A stretch of 64,000 nucleotides of DNA. It comes from Sediminibacterium sp. (GTDB lineage Bacteria > Bacteroidota > Bacteroidia > B-17B0 > Aurantibacillaceae). The stretch is from NCBI GenBank assembly GCA_030054095.1, contig JASGCO010000010.1, positions 1-64,000 of the forward strand, given 5' to 3'. Positions 1-8,703 of the stretch are shown here, in pieces (the first letter of the stretch is position 1; every line of letters begins with the position of its first letter). The notes beneath the pieces were generated by a model. The model ran no database searches, was not told where the DNA came from, and worked only from the letters and a program-made list of their open reading frames with translations. A program made the translations under genes and the position numbers.

Positions 1-30
1 GAGATTGATGCTAATCTCTGCAATTATTAA

Positions 31-93
31 CTATGAATTATGAAAGAGGTCTACTCTTTCTCCGAGTAATTTGATTTGGTCTTTGAAATCCAT
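31..93 (-). pseudogene. Possible N-terminal remnant of a restriction-endonuclease-like gene
   Basis: A 20-codon ORF begins MDFKDQIKLLGERV and then stops. From memory, this opening resembles the conserved start of Bacteroidota proteins annotated as type I restriction endonuclease-like (PD-(D/E)XK/DUF4268), which continue for hundreds of residues. Here the reading frame ends at once, and neither other frame restores a continuation. It could be a decayed gene start, a tiny gene, or chance. The region 94-319 upstream holds no ORF I can support. Confidence 0.25.
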
Positions 94-319
94 GTTGTTT
101 AAATAGTAGTTGGTAAGTGTTAAATCAAATATAGTATTATTTAATTCATTTATCAAAATATTGATAGTAGGGTAGGATTTGGTTATCAGAACTGTACTTT
201 TTTGAAATAGAGCTTGATTTAGGCTGCCGCTTCAATCACTCGTCCGAATTACACACGAAGAGTTGGATGAAATGAATATGTAATCTCACAGTAAGTAGTA
301 TCAGCTGAAATCTCACAGT

Positions 320-568
320 TTACTCCAAACCTCTCGATTTTATTTCCTTGTCAATGGCCTTGTGGTCTTTCTGATTTTTGGCTAACAGATAAACAAAAAT
401 CAGCGGGAAAAATGTCGCGAATTTTAATCCGTTTTTTACCGCACTGTATGCGGCAACGCCTATCAGCAGCCCCATTAAAACCGCGGTAATTCGTAAAGAT
501 GATTTTGTCTTTTTTCTTAACTCTGATAGTTTCTCATTACTGAGCCCGCTTAGTTTTTTTTGATCCAT
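320..568 (-). CDS. Small membrane protein of unknown function
   Basis: An 82-residue protein with a charged N-terminus (about residues 1-25, rich in Lys and Ser), two hydrophobic stretches (about 28-44 and 50-62) and a charged tail ending in KSRGLE. This suggests a two-pass inner-membrane protein with both ends in the cytoplasm. I recognise no named family. It stands alone: the next gene on the same strand starts at 3392 and ends at 690, leaving about 120 bases between them. There is no sign of truncation. Confidence 0.6.
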   Translation of the reverse strand: MDQKKLSGLSNEKLSELRKKTKSSLRITAVLMGLLIGVAAYSAVKNGLKFATFFPLIFVYLLAKNQKDHKAIDKEIKSRGLE

Positions 569-689
569 TTGCGTAAAGTTTTAGTATTAAATGAAACCAC
601 TAACGTATAAGCCGCCTGGCAACACGATCTGATTCATTACAGGTAATTAAAGTAATCCGCTTAGTATTCTTAATAGGCAGGAAGCCGTT

Positions 690-3392
690 TTATTTTACCT
701 CACTGTAAATCTTTTTCAGAATATCACGGGTTTCCTCAGCTTCTTTCAGTTTCTTGGCACCTTCTGCCGAAGTATCCTGTTTTAAGCTGTTGGCTTTGCT
801 TTCCCATATACCTGCCAGATCCTTAATGCCTTTAACAGCTCCCATTTTGGTAAACACATTTTTCGACTTAGCCACATACTCCAGGTCACGGGCCGAGGCA
901 ATGGCCGTAATAGCGTTATTACTACGTTTGGCAAAACGGGCATAGTTCGATAAAAAACCGATCATTTCAAATCCGCCAAAGTTCTTCATGTTGTTTCCGA
1001 AAAATGCCTGTTGCTCGTCGCCACCATGCGTGGCATAAAGACCGGCAATGGTTGAAAGTAAACTTCTGCTGCTTTCGTTCTCGAACAATTTTGCTTTTTG
1101 AAGTGCCGCGTTCGGATCCTTGTCAATCAATGCCTGCAAGGCTTCCGCTTCCACAGCGTACGAAGGGTCATTTAATCCCTTATCAATTAAAGCGGTTAAA
1201 CCCGCGTCGTTTTTGTAGAGTTTAGCGTAAAAACCAAGGGCTTCCGCACGAATCAGCGATTTCTTATCGTTTAACGCTAATTGCGACATGAGCGGTTTTA
1301 TAGTCGTTTCCTTTGTGGCGGCTACTTCTTCCAGCGCGCCAATGGCCGCTTTGCGAAGGTGATACGATTTATCTTTTTCCGCGATGTCCATCATCAGGGC
1401 GACCACTTTTTCATCGTTCATTTTTTTACGTAATGCTCTTACCGCTTCGGCACGGTCTTCGTATAACCGCGCGTATTTGTATTGATAAATGTATTCATCC
1501 ACACTTTTCTCGTACTGTAAAACACATAACAACTGACGTTCCGCGTCAAAGTTTACCAGGTCGGGTTTACTGTCAATGCCGGTAAACGTAAATGTTTGTT
1601 TGGTATTATCAATAACAACGGGCACATTACGCGTTTTTCCATTGTTGTAAATGGCAATGATAACCGGCAAACGGTAAAGTGGGGCAACGGTAAAATCCTG
1701 GGTTTGTTCAACAGTTACTTCCAGCGTTTTTTTATCGGCGTTGTAAACAGGGCTTACATTTAACACCGGATGGCCTTTGGCAAGAAACCATTGATTAAAA
1801 AACCAGTTTAAATCCTGCCCGGTCACTTCTTCAAACGCTAAACGTAAATGATGTATTTCTGCGGCTTTGTATTTGTTCTGCTCCAGATAAAGTTGTAACG
1901 ACGCAAAAAACGCTTCATCGCCAACTACCTTGCGCAACATGTGCAAAATTTGCCCGCCTTTGGCATACGAATTCATGTCAAACATGTCTTCCTTGTCATC
2001 GTAATTGAAACGAATCATGTTTCGTGGGCGCGCGGCAGCTGTTCCCAGATACGACATCTTACCCTGATAGTGATGGTAATCCGCTTCCTCCCGGCCGTGT
2101 TTGTATTCTAACCAAAGGTATTCGCCATAAGTGGCAAAACTTTCGTTCAGGGGGAGGTTGCTCCAGCTTTCACAGGTTACCAGATCCCCGAACCACTGGT
2201 GAAATAATTCGTGTGCAATAGTGCTTTCTCCTTTATGGTAATCCAGTGTTTCGCGTGTGGTTTGATAAACAGTAGATTCCCCGTGTAAAGTAGCACTGGT
2301 GTTTTCCATGGCGCCGCTTACATAATCTCTAACCACAATCTGAGCGTATTTATCCCATGGAAACGGAACGCCTAAGGTTTTAGAGTAAAATTCAATCATT
2401 TCTTTTGTGTCGCCAAAAATAGCTTTGGCATGAGGCTCGTAATTTTTTTCTACATAGTAACTGATCTCTTTTCCGTTCCAGGGAGTATCGCTTACTTTTT
2501 TAAACTGACCCACCGCCATCATTGCCAGATAAGGGGAATGAGGTTGATTTTGCACCCAATGGTCAGTACGCATTAAGCCCGAAGCATCCTTTTTAGAACT
2601 TACCAGAGTTCCATTTGAAAGTGTCAGAAATTTATCGTGAACAGTCATAAAAATTTCCTGCGTCATTTTTTCATTCGGACTATCAATAGTCGGGAACCAG
2701 GCGGAACTAGCCTGTGTTTCGCCCTGCGTCCAGATCTGAGGCATTTTGTAAATGTCTTCACCTTTAGGATTAATAAAGTACAATCCTTTATCGCTCATAA
2801 TAGCTGAACTCCCCCCTGCTTTAAGTTCGTTTGGTTTGGCAACGTAATCAATTACCACAAAGTAATTTTCACCCGTGCGAAACATACGGCCCAGGTTAAT
2901 TTTGATACTGTCGTTTTCATACACATACGAAGCCGCTTCTATTTTTTTATCTGATGGACTCACACTTATTTTGGCTGCTTGGCCCTTAGTACTGCTCGTC
3001 GAAGATACCACCGCAGGAAAAACACTTAATTTGTTAATAGCCATGCCCCGTGCGTTAAGATATAGCATGTTGGTGGCATAAAAATGAGGCTGTATTTGTA
3101 TGGTGGCTACACCATTTAAGTAACTGTTATCCCAATCAAAACTTACTTCCAGTTTTGTGTGAATGATATTATTACTGATAGGATTACTTGCCCGATAAAT
3201 TTCACGTTCCGGTTTTTTGGCCGGGGTAATGGTGACAGTGTCTATATTAATGGTAATAGCATCATCGGTAGTATTTAAATGACTAACCGGTTCGCTGGTG
3301 GCTTTGGTAATATTCTTTTTTGAGGAATGACAAGCCATTAGTGTTAAAAGGCTGACTGTAACTGCCATACTCAGGGGAAGAAAACGTTTCAT
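690..3392 (-). CDS. M1 family metallopeptidase (aminopeptidase N-like lipoprotein)
   Basis: A zinc aminopeptidase that removes N-terminal residues from peptides, probably anchored in the envelope. The start at 3392 gives MKRFLPLS followed by a hydrophobic stretch and a lipobox ending LMAC, so I prefer it to an ATG 69 bases upstream that would add a second hydrophobic segment. The exopeptidase motif GAMEN lies near residue 360. The zinc motif HELFHQWFGD lies near 392, with the third ligand Glu in the NESFA motif downstream. After the catalytic and beta domains, the C-terminal ~250 residues look like HEAT-type helical repeats (ALRKKM, LRKAAIGALEEVA, IRAEALGFYAKL). The length of 900 residues suits M1 enzymes with a HEAT tail. 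GlmS lies upstream on the same strand with about 115 bases between them. Confidence 0.93.
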   Translation of the reverse strand: MKRFLPLSMAVTVSLLTLMACHSSKKNITKATSEPVSHLNTTDDAITINIDTVTITPAKKPEREIYRASNPISNNIIHTKLEVSFDWDNSYLNGVATIQIQPHFYATNMLYLNARGMAINKLSVFPAVVSSTSSTKGQAAKISVSPSDKKIEAASYVYENDSIKINLGRMFRTGENYFVVIDYVAKPNELKAGGSSAIMSDKGLYFINPKGEDIYKMPQIWTQGETQASSAWFPTIDSPNEKMTQEIFMTVHDKFLTLSNGTLVSSKKDASGLMRTDHWVQNQPHSPYLAMMAVGQFKKVSDTPWNGKEISYYVEKNYEPHAKAIFGDTKEMIEFYSKTLGVPFPWDKYAQIVVRDYVSGAMENTSATLHGESTVYQTTRETLDYHKGESTIAHELFHQWFGDLVTCESWSNLPLNESFATYGEYLWLEYKHGREEADYHHYQGKMSYLGTAAARPRNMIRFNYDDKEDMFDMNSYAKGGQILHMLRKVVGDEAFFASLQLYLEQNKYKAAEIHHLRLAFEEVTGQDLNWFFNQWFLAKGHPVLNVSPVYNADKKTLEVTVEQTQDFTVAPLYRLPVIIAIYNNGKTRNVPVVIDNTKQTFTFTGIDSKPDLVNFDAERQLLCVLQYEKSVDEYIYQYKYARLYEDRAEAVRALRKKMNDEKVVALMMDIAEKDKSYHLRKAAIGALEEVAATKETTIKPLMSQLALNDKKSLIRAEALGFYAKLYKNDAGLTALIDKGLNDPSYAVEAEALQALIDKDPNAALQKAKLFENESSRSLLSTIAGLYATHGGDEQQAFFGNNMKNFGGFEMIGFLSNYARFAKRSNNAITAIASARDLEYVAKSKNVFTKMGAVKGIKDLAGIWESKANSLKQDTSAEGAKKLKEAEETRDILKKIYSEVK

Positions 3393-3507
3393 AGATTTAA
3401 TTAGAAGGGCAAAAATGCGCAAAAACCACAAGCAAAGCAAACCGCTAGCACAAATTAACAAGCCGCAATAAAAGAAGGTGAAGAAGCCCCGTTTAACCGG
3501 ATAAAAA

Positions 3508-5352
3508 TTACTCTACGGTTACACTTTTCGCCAGATTACGTGGTTGATCTACGTTACATCCGCGCATAACCGCAATGTGGTAAGAAAGCAGTTGTAAAGG
3601 TACAACCGCAATAAGAGGCACCAGCGTTTCATCGGTTTCCGGTATTTCCACAACGTGTTCAGCCATTTTTTTAACCTCTTTGTCGCCGGCGGTTACTACC
3701 GCAATAATGTTTCCTCTGCGGGCTTTTACTTCCTGAATATTGCTTACTACTTTTTCGTAATTGGCTCCTTTGGTGGCAATCACAAACACCGGCATTTCTT
3801 CATCAATAAGGGCAATGGGGCCGTGTTTCATTTCTGCGGCCGGGTATCCTTCGGCGTGTATATAGCTGATCTCTTTTAGTTTCAGCGCGCCTTCCAGCGC
3901 CACAGGGAACGAAACGCCTCTGCCAAGGTAAAGGGCATTGCTGCGGTCTTTGTATTCTTCCGCAATACGTTTAATCTGATCGTTGAGTTGTAAAACCTGT
4001 TCTATTTTATTAGGAATGCTTTCCATTTCGTAAAGCATCTGACGGTAACGGCTTTCGGTAATAGATCCTCTTACTTTGGCAATGTGCAGCGCCATAAGGG
4101 TTAACACGGTTACCTGCGCGGTAAAAGCTTTGGTAGATGCTACCCCTATTTCGGGACCCGCGTGCGTGTACGTGCCTCCGTGCGACGCGCGCGGAATGGA
4201 AGATCCTACTACGTTACAAACCCCAATAATAGTAGCGCCTTTGGCCTTAGCCAGTTCAATGGCCGCTAATGTATCCGCCGTTTCGCCACTTTGCGAAATA
4301 GCAATCACAATGTCATCCTGATAAATAATAGGGTTGCGGTACCTGAACTCGCTGGCGTACTCCACTTCTACGGGGATGCGCGCAAATTCTTCGAACAGGT
4401 ATTCGCCCACCAAACCAGCATGCCAGCTGGTACCACAGGCCACAAAGATGATGCGTTTGGCATTTTTAAATTTTCCTTCGTGATCCACAATGCCTCCCAG
4501 CTTTACTTCACCTTCATTGGCGTGTAAACGGCCACGCATACTATCCATCACACTTTTAGGCTGCTCATAAATTTCTTTGAGCATAAAGTGATCGTAACCG
4601 CCTTTTTCAATGGCTTCCAGTTCAAGCGTCAATTCCTGTACGTAAGGTGTTATTTCTTTGTCTTTAAGGTTGCGGATTTTTAATTCCTGACCACGACGAA
4701 TAATAGCTACCTGTTCGTCTTCGAGGTACACAACGTTTTTAGTGTATTCTACAATAGGTGACGCATCGCTGGCAATAAAGAAATCGTCATTACCGATTCC
4801 AATTACCATAGGACTTCCTTTTTTGGCGGCAATAAGAGTATCCGGATCATTCTTATCCATAATCACAATGGCATAAGCGCCAATTACCTGATTAAGGGCG
4901 GCAAGAACAGCGTGTCCCAACTTCATACCCTCATGTTGTTTGATGTCTTCAATCAGGTGAATAAGTACTTCGGTGTCTGTTTGCGATAAAAACGTGTGCC
5001 CGCGTTTAATCAGGCGCTCTTTAATGGCATTGTAATTTTCAATAATACCATTATGAATCATCACCAGATTTTTACTTTGCGAATAGTGAGGGTGCGAATT
5101 AACATCATTCGGTTCGCCATGGGTAGCCCAGCGGGTATGTCCAATGCCTATATTTCCGGTGATGTCTTTGTCTTTGGCATAAGAGGTAAGATCACTTACT
5201 TTCCCTTTTTTCTTAAATACATTCAGTTCTCCGGAAGGGTTTAACAAAGCCACGCCGGCACTGTCATACCCTCTGTATTCCAAACGTTGTAAACCTTTTA
5301 TCAAAATAGGGTAAGCTTCCCGGTTACCAATATAGCCAACTATTCCACACAT
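3508..5352 (-). CDS. glmS: Glutamine--fructose-6-phosphate aminotransferase (isomerizing)
   Basis: Makes glucosamine-6-phosphate from fructose-6-phosphate and glutamine, the first step towards UDP-GlcNAc for peptidoglycan and LPS; cytoplasmic. The protein starts MCGIVGYIG, so Cys2 becomes the N-terminal nucleophile of the class II glutamine amidotransferase domain (about 1-220; GHTRWATHG and SQTDTEVLIHLI are visible). Two SIS sugar-isomerase domains follow, with FVACGTSWHAG near 300 and ISQSGETADTLAA near 350. The C-terminus DQPRNLAKSVTVE is the usual one. At 614 residues it is full length. I saw no glmS ribozyme upstream, as expected outside the Firmicutes. Confidence 0.98.
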   Translation of the reverse strand: MCGIVGYIGNREAYPILIKGLQRLEYRGYDSAGVALLNPSGELNVFKKKGKVSDLTSYAKDKDITGNIGIGHTRWATHGEPNDVNSHPHYSQSKNLVMIHNGIIENYNAIKERLIKRGHTFLSQTDTEVLIHLIEDIKQHEGMKLGHAVLAALNQVIGAYAIVIMDKNDPDTLIAAKKGSPMVIGIGNDDFFIASDASPIVEYTKNVVYLEDEQVAIIRRGQELKIRNLKDKEITPYVQELTLELEAIEKGGYDHFMLKEIYEQPKSVMDSMRGRLHANEGEVKLGGIVDHEGKFKNAKRIIFVACGTSWHAGLVGEYLFEEFARIPVEVEYASEFRYRNPIIYQDDIVIAISQSGETADTLAAIELAKAKGATIIGVCNVVGSSIPRASHGGTYTHAGPEIGVASTKAFTAQVTVLTLMALHIAKVRGSITESRYRQMLYEMESIPNKIEQVLQLNDQIKRIAEEYKDRSNALYLGRGVSFPVALEGALKLKEISYIHAEGYPAAEMKHGPIALIDEEMPVFVIATKGANYEKVVSNIQEVKARRGNIIAVVTAGDKEVKKMAEHVVEIPETDETLVPLIAVVPLQLLSYHIAVMRGCNVDQPRNLAKSVTVE

Positions 5353-5431
5353 ATAATAACGTAAAAATTAACAGATAAATTTACTATAAAATCTCTTTGT
5401 CAGAACGTTTGTGCAGATAAATTTACAGACC

Positions 5432-5920
5432 CTATACTCCCAGTTTTTGTTTCACCAGATCGGTGATTTTAAGAACAGCCGGACATACGAGCGTATTTTT
5501 AAAAGTAAGATCCATAATCTGAGACATTTTTTTCCGGTCGGTATGCGGGTATTCGCGGCAGGCGTTCGGCCGGTCCTCGTATATACTACACGTATTATCT
5601 GCATTCAGGAATGTACAGGGCGATTTTTTGAGAACATAATCCTGATCTTCATCAATGCGGAGATATGTTTCTATAAACGCGCCGGGTTTCATGCGCTGGG
5701 CTTTGGCAGCCCGTTCAATGTCCCGTTGGTACCAGATAGGCGATGTGGTTTTGCAACAATTGGCACAGGTGAGGCAGTCCGTTTGCTCAAATACGGTTTC
5801 ATGGGCATCATGAAAGACTTCATCCAGATGTCTGGGGGGCTTTTGCTTTAATCTTTTATAAAAAGACTGATTGGCTTTTTTCTGATTTTGAGCCGCTGTG
5901 TTAAAGGCTTTCAGGTCCAT
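5432..5920 (-). CDS. YkgJ family cysteine cluster protein
   Basis: A 162-residue protein with the Cys signature of the YkgJ/UPF0153 family, thought to bind zinc or an iron-sulfur cluster. Visible elements are CLTCANCCK (near 50-58), PCTFL, CSIYEDRP and ACREYP (near 100-125). Its biochemical role is not established. The start MDLKAFNTAA follows three bases after the stop of the FtsB-like gene upstream, so the two are probably co-transcribed and translationally coupled. Confidence 0.88.
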   Translation of the reverse strand: MDLKAFNTAAQNQKKANQSFYKRLKQKPPRHLDEVFHDAHETVFEQTDCLTCANCCKTTSPIWYQRDIERAAKAQRMKPGAFIETYLRIDEDQDYVLKKSPCTFLNADNTCSIYEDRPNACREYPHTDRKKMSQIMDLTFKNTLVCPAVLKITDLVKQKLGV

Positions 5921-5923
5921 TGA

Positions 5924-6208
5924 TTAACGGGCTACAAATACAAAGACGTCTTCATTGTCTTTTTTCATCAGGTATTTTTCGCGGGCAAATTTTTCCAGAC
6001 TTTTCTTGTTGGTCTGTAATTCGTTTAATTCCCGTTTATTATTCTCAATTTCAGAAGCGTAATATTCCTTTTCCTTCTGCAGTTTCCGCAATTTCTGAAC
6101 CATATCGCGCTGGGTAAACAGATCGTTTTTATCAAAAAACAATACCCAAACCAAAATGGCAATCGTCGTTAAAAAATACTTATTTTTTATAATCCTGAGC
6201 AGAAGCAT
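5924..6208 (-). CDS. Septum formation initiator family protein (FtsB/DivIC-like)
   Basis: A small bitopic division protein. It has a short basic N-terminus, one membrane segment (about residues 10-25, YFLTTIAILVWVLFF), a coiled coil (about 30-75, with MVQKLRKLQKEKEYYASEI) and the conserved end (KSLEKFAREKYLMKKDNEDVF). FtsB/DivIC proteins join FtsL and FtsQ/DivIB in the divisome. The 94-residue length is typical. It lies just upstream of the YkgJ-type gene and is divergent from the L,D-transpeptidase gene, so 6209-6243 must hold both start regions. Confidence 0.88.
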   Translation of the reverse strand: MLLLRIIKNKYFLTTIAILVWVLFFDKNDLFTQRDMVQKLRKLQKEKEYYASEIENNKRELNELQTNKKSLEKFAREKYLMKKDNEDVFVFVAR

Positions 6209-6243
6209 CTATCTTTAAGATGTAAAATTAAAAGGGATCGCCG

Positions 6244-6957
6244 ATGAAATGGATAAAAACCAAAAAGGTTATTAAACTGTTGCTGTTAATTTGTCTGTTT
6301 CATCCCGTATGGGCACAGAAAAAAGGGTTTAAAGCCGGGCAGTTAAAATACAGCCGGGTAAAACAAGCGTATAAAAGCAAATGGCCTGCTCTGCAAAAGG
6401 AACTGACGAAAATGAAGATAAGCACGGAAACGTTTGATATTTACCTGAGAGGGTTTAAATACGAGAAGCAGTTGGAAGTGTGGGTGAAAAACAAAACCGA
6501 TCAGGCGTTTAAGTTGCTTAAAACTTATGCCATTTGTGCCTCAAGCGGAAATCTGGGGCCTAAACGCAAGGAAGGTGACGGGCAGGTTCCCGAAGGATTT
6601 TACAGGATTGAAGCTTTTAACCCGGTGAGCAATTACCATTTGTCTTTAAAGGTAAATTACCCTAATGCCAGTGATGTAAAATTGGGAAAAAAGCCGTTGG
6701 GAGGCGACATTATGATTCATGGAAATTGTGTAACGATAGGATGTATTCCGATTGAAGACGACCCTATTGAGGAGTTGTATGTGTTGTGTGTGCAAGCTAA
6801 ATCAGGTAAAAGCCATTTACCGGTAGATATTTTTCCGTGTCGGTTTACGCCTGGAAATGAGAAAATGCTCAGAACGCAGTACGATGCGGACAAGCTTAAA
6901 TTCTGGGAAGGATTAAAAGAAGTTTATGAGTCTTTTGAACGTAATAAAAAGCGCTAG
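6244..6957 (+). CDS. Murein L,D-transpeptidase family protein (YafK-like)
   Basis: A probable periplasmic cysteine transpeptidase acting on peptidoglycan stem peptides. The signal peptide is seen at residues 1-25 (LLLLICLFHPVWAQ). The catalytic YkuD-fold motif is IMIHGNCVTIGCIPI near residues 158-172, with the conserved His and the nucleophile Cys in the TIGC position. This variant is typical of the YafK/DpaA branch, some of whose members hydrolyse rather than form cross-links, so the exact reaction is open. The C-terminal 60 residues are charged and lack a recognised domain. It is divergent from the FtsB-like division gene. Confidence 0.88.
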   Translation: MKWIKTKKVIKLLLLICLFHPVWAQKKGFKAGQLKYSRVKQAYKSKWPALQKELTKMKISTETFDIYLRGFKYEKQLEVWVKNKTDQAFKLLKTYAICASSGNLGPKRKEGDGQVPEGFYRIEAFNPVSNYHLSLKVNYPNASDVKLGKKPLGGDIMIHGNCVTIGCIPIEDDPIEELYVLCVQAKSGKSHLPVDIFPCRFTPGNEKMLRTQYDADKLKFWEGLKEVYESFERNKKR

Positions 6958-7075
6958 TTGATGTCTGAAAGTACATTTAGCTGCTGGTAGTAGTCATTCA
7001 CCTCTCGTAACAATACCTGTAGCATAATCTTAGTTTAAGAAATGGAGATGTGTATCACCTACCCGGAAAATAGCG

Positions 7076-7083
7076 TACTTTTG
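7076..7083 (+). promoter_or_regulatory. Bacteroidota -7 box (TACTTTTG) for the RNA methyltransferase gene
   Basis: TACTTTTG is an exact match to the Bacteroidota -7 consensus TAnnTTTG and lies 10 bases before the ATG at 7094. No convincing TTG lies at the -33 spacing. If used, the 5' leader would be only a few bases long. Confidence 0.5.
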
Positions 7084-7093
7084 AGCAAATTAT

Positions 7094-7828
7094 ATGGAAG
7101 AACATTTAATATTCGGAATTCGCGCGGTGATAGAGGCGTTGAATGCCGGTAAGGACATAGATAAAATTTTACTGCAAAAGGGGCTCAATAACGAGCTGTT
7201 TCAGCAATTACGAAAAGCGCTGAGAGGGAAAGATCATATCCCCTTTCAGTTTGTGCCGGTAGAAAAATTAAACCGCTTAACAGATAAGAACCATCAGGGC
7301 GCAGTGGCCTATCTCACGGAAATAACCTATTCAGACACTGAGGATTTACTCACCCGCGCTTTTGAATCCGGACGAATCCCCTTGGTTTTGATTCTCGATA
7401 GAATAACGGATGTGCGTAATTTTGGCGCTATTGCCCGCAGCGCGGAATGTGCCGGTGTCGATTTTATAATTATCCCTACGCGCGGATCGGCTCAGATTAA
7501 CGGAGATGCCATTAAAACCAGTGCGGGGGCTTTACACCGTTTGCCGGTTTGCCGCGAGGACAACCTGAAAAATGCGATTACCTACCTGAAAGAATCGGGT
7601 CTTCAGATTATTGCCTGCCATGAAAAAACCGAGCAGTTGATTTATGATTGTGATTTTACACAGCCCACCGCTATTATTATGGGGAGCGAAGAGAATGGCA
7701 TCAGTGGCGAGTACCTGAAACGGAGCGATATTCAGGTAAAAATACCGATGCCAGGGACTATTGCCTCATTAAATGTATCGGTAGCATCGGGAATTGTGTT
7801 GTTTGAGGCGGTAAAGCAACGCTTATAA
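7094..7828 (+). CDS. rlmB: 23S rRNA (guanosine-2'-O)-methyltransferase, RlmB/TrmH type
   Basis: A SPOUT-class methyltransferase that puts a 2'-O-methyl group on a ribose of rRNA (in E. coli RlmB, G2251 of 23S rRNA). The N-terminal substrate-binding domain covers about 1-75 (EEHLIFGIRAVIEAL, HQGAVA). The SpoU catalytic domain shows motif 1 NFGAIARSAE, motif 2 IIMGSEENGIS and motif 3 IPMPGTIASLNVSVASGI, which form the knotted SAM site. At 244 residues it is full length. The next gene starts 6 bases after its stop, suggesting one transcript. RlmB is the best guess; related TrmH-family enzymes cannot be excluded. Confidence 0.9.
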   Translation: MEEHLIFGIRAVIEALNAGKDIDKILLQKGLNNELFQQLRKALRGKDHIPFQFVPVEKLNRLTDKNHQGAVAYLTEITYSDTEDLLTRAFESGRIPLVLILDRITDVRNFGAIARSAECAGVDFIIIPTRGSAQINGDAIKTSAGALHRLPVCREDNLKNAITYLKESGLQIIACHEKTEQLIYDCDFTQPTAIIMGSEENGISGEYLKRSDIQVKIPMPGTIASLNVSVASGIVLFEAVKQRL

Positions 7829-7834
7829 TTATCA

Positions 7835-8677
7835 ATGAAGCGGGTGCTGGCGGAATATGGCTTCGGTTTTCTGGATGCGCTGACGTATAGCAACCTTTGG
7901 GTGAGTCTTGGTAGTTTTTGTTTTACATTGCAAGCCGCTTTTTTTTCGGATAGCTTACCAGATAACGTGTTAAAGTTAGCCTGCCTCAATGGGTTGACCA
8001 CTTTTTGTTTGTATAATTTGCAACGCCTGTATAACGCAGCTTTGTCGCAGGATGATGCCAGGAGCCGTTGGGTGCAGCGCCACCGCAGGGGCTTATTTAC
8101 AAGCATGCTTCTGGCGGTGTTTGTATCAATCCCACTTATCCGGGATATATATAGCCATAAACCGTTTGTAATATGGACTTATGTAGTTCTTGGTATTCTC
8201 AGTGTTCTGTATTTTTTACCACCTTTCCGGCTCAGAAAATACGGGCAATTAAAGCCATTCCTCATTGGCTTTGTTTTTGCAGTAACAGGAGGGTATTTTG
8301 TCCTTTCCAGACCAGATGGCACCATCACTCTGACACAGGGCTTTTATTTACTGGTGCAATGGCTATGGATCAGTGTTATTTGTCTGCCCTTTGATATTCG
8401 CGACAGTAAGAAGGATAAGGGATTAGGTATTCCTACGATTCCTGTACAACACGGGATTAAATTTACAAAATTATTAGGGTACGGGTTGTTGTTGCTGGCG
8501 TTGTTACTACTTGTAAACGGATATACCGTACAGAAAAGCCTGCCGTTTTTTATAATCGTGTTAATAAGCGCTGTTCTGCTAGGATGCACCAATCTGAAAC
8601 GCCACCGCTATTATTATTCCATACTCATAGATGGGCTGTTAATACTGCAATTAGTAATAACAGGCGCATGGATATAA
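7835..8677 (+). CDS. UbiA-like prenyltransferase family membrane protein
   Basis: A 280-residue polytopic protein with about eight hydrophobic segments. The second Asp-rich motif of UbiA enzymes can be recognised (PFDIRDSKKDKGLGIPTIPV, near residues 183-202). The first motif, normally NxxxDxxxD, reads NLQRLYNA and lacks its aspartates. That motif binds the Mg-diphosphate of the prenyl donor, so either the chemistry differs or the protein is not a catalyst. It follows the RNA methyltransferase gene by six bases. Other identities, such as a general membrane protein, remain possible. Confidence 0.6.
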   Translation: MKRVLAEYGFGFLDALTYSNLWVSLGSFCFTLQAAFFSDSLPDNVLKLACLNGLTTFCLYNLQRLYNAALSQDDARSRWVQRHRRGLFTSMLLAVFVSIPLIRDIYSHKPFVIWTYVVLGILSVLYFLPPFRLRKYGQLKPFLIGFVFAVTGGYFVLSRPDGTITLTQGFYLLVQWLWISVICLPFDIRDSKKDKGLGIPTIPVQHGIKFTKLLGYGLLLLALLLLVNGYTVQKSLPFFIIVLISAVLLGCTNLKRHRYYYSILIDGLLILQLVITGAWI

Positions 8678-8703
8678 ACTGGTATAAATGGAGCCGGAAT
8701 CCT

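Noticed and set aside
690..3461. Longer M1 peptidase starting at 3461
   Set aside because: It would put 23 hydrophobic residues ahead of a perfect lipoprotein signal peptide that starts at 3392.
3393..3507. Possible glmS ribozyme or terminator next to glmS
   Set aside because: This stretch lies after the glmS stop, not upstream of its start, and holds only a weak short stem; nothing like the ribozyme was seen at 5353-5431.
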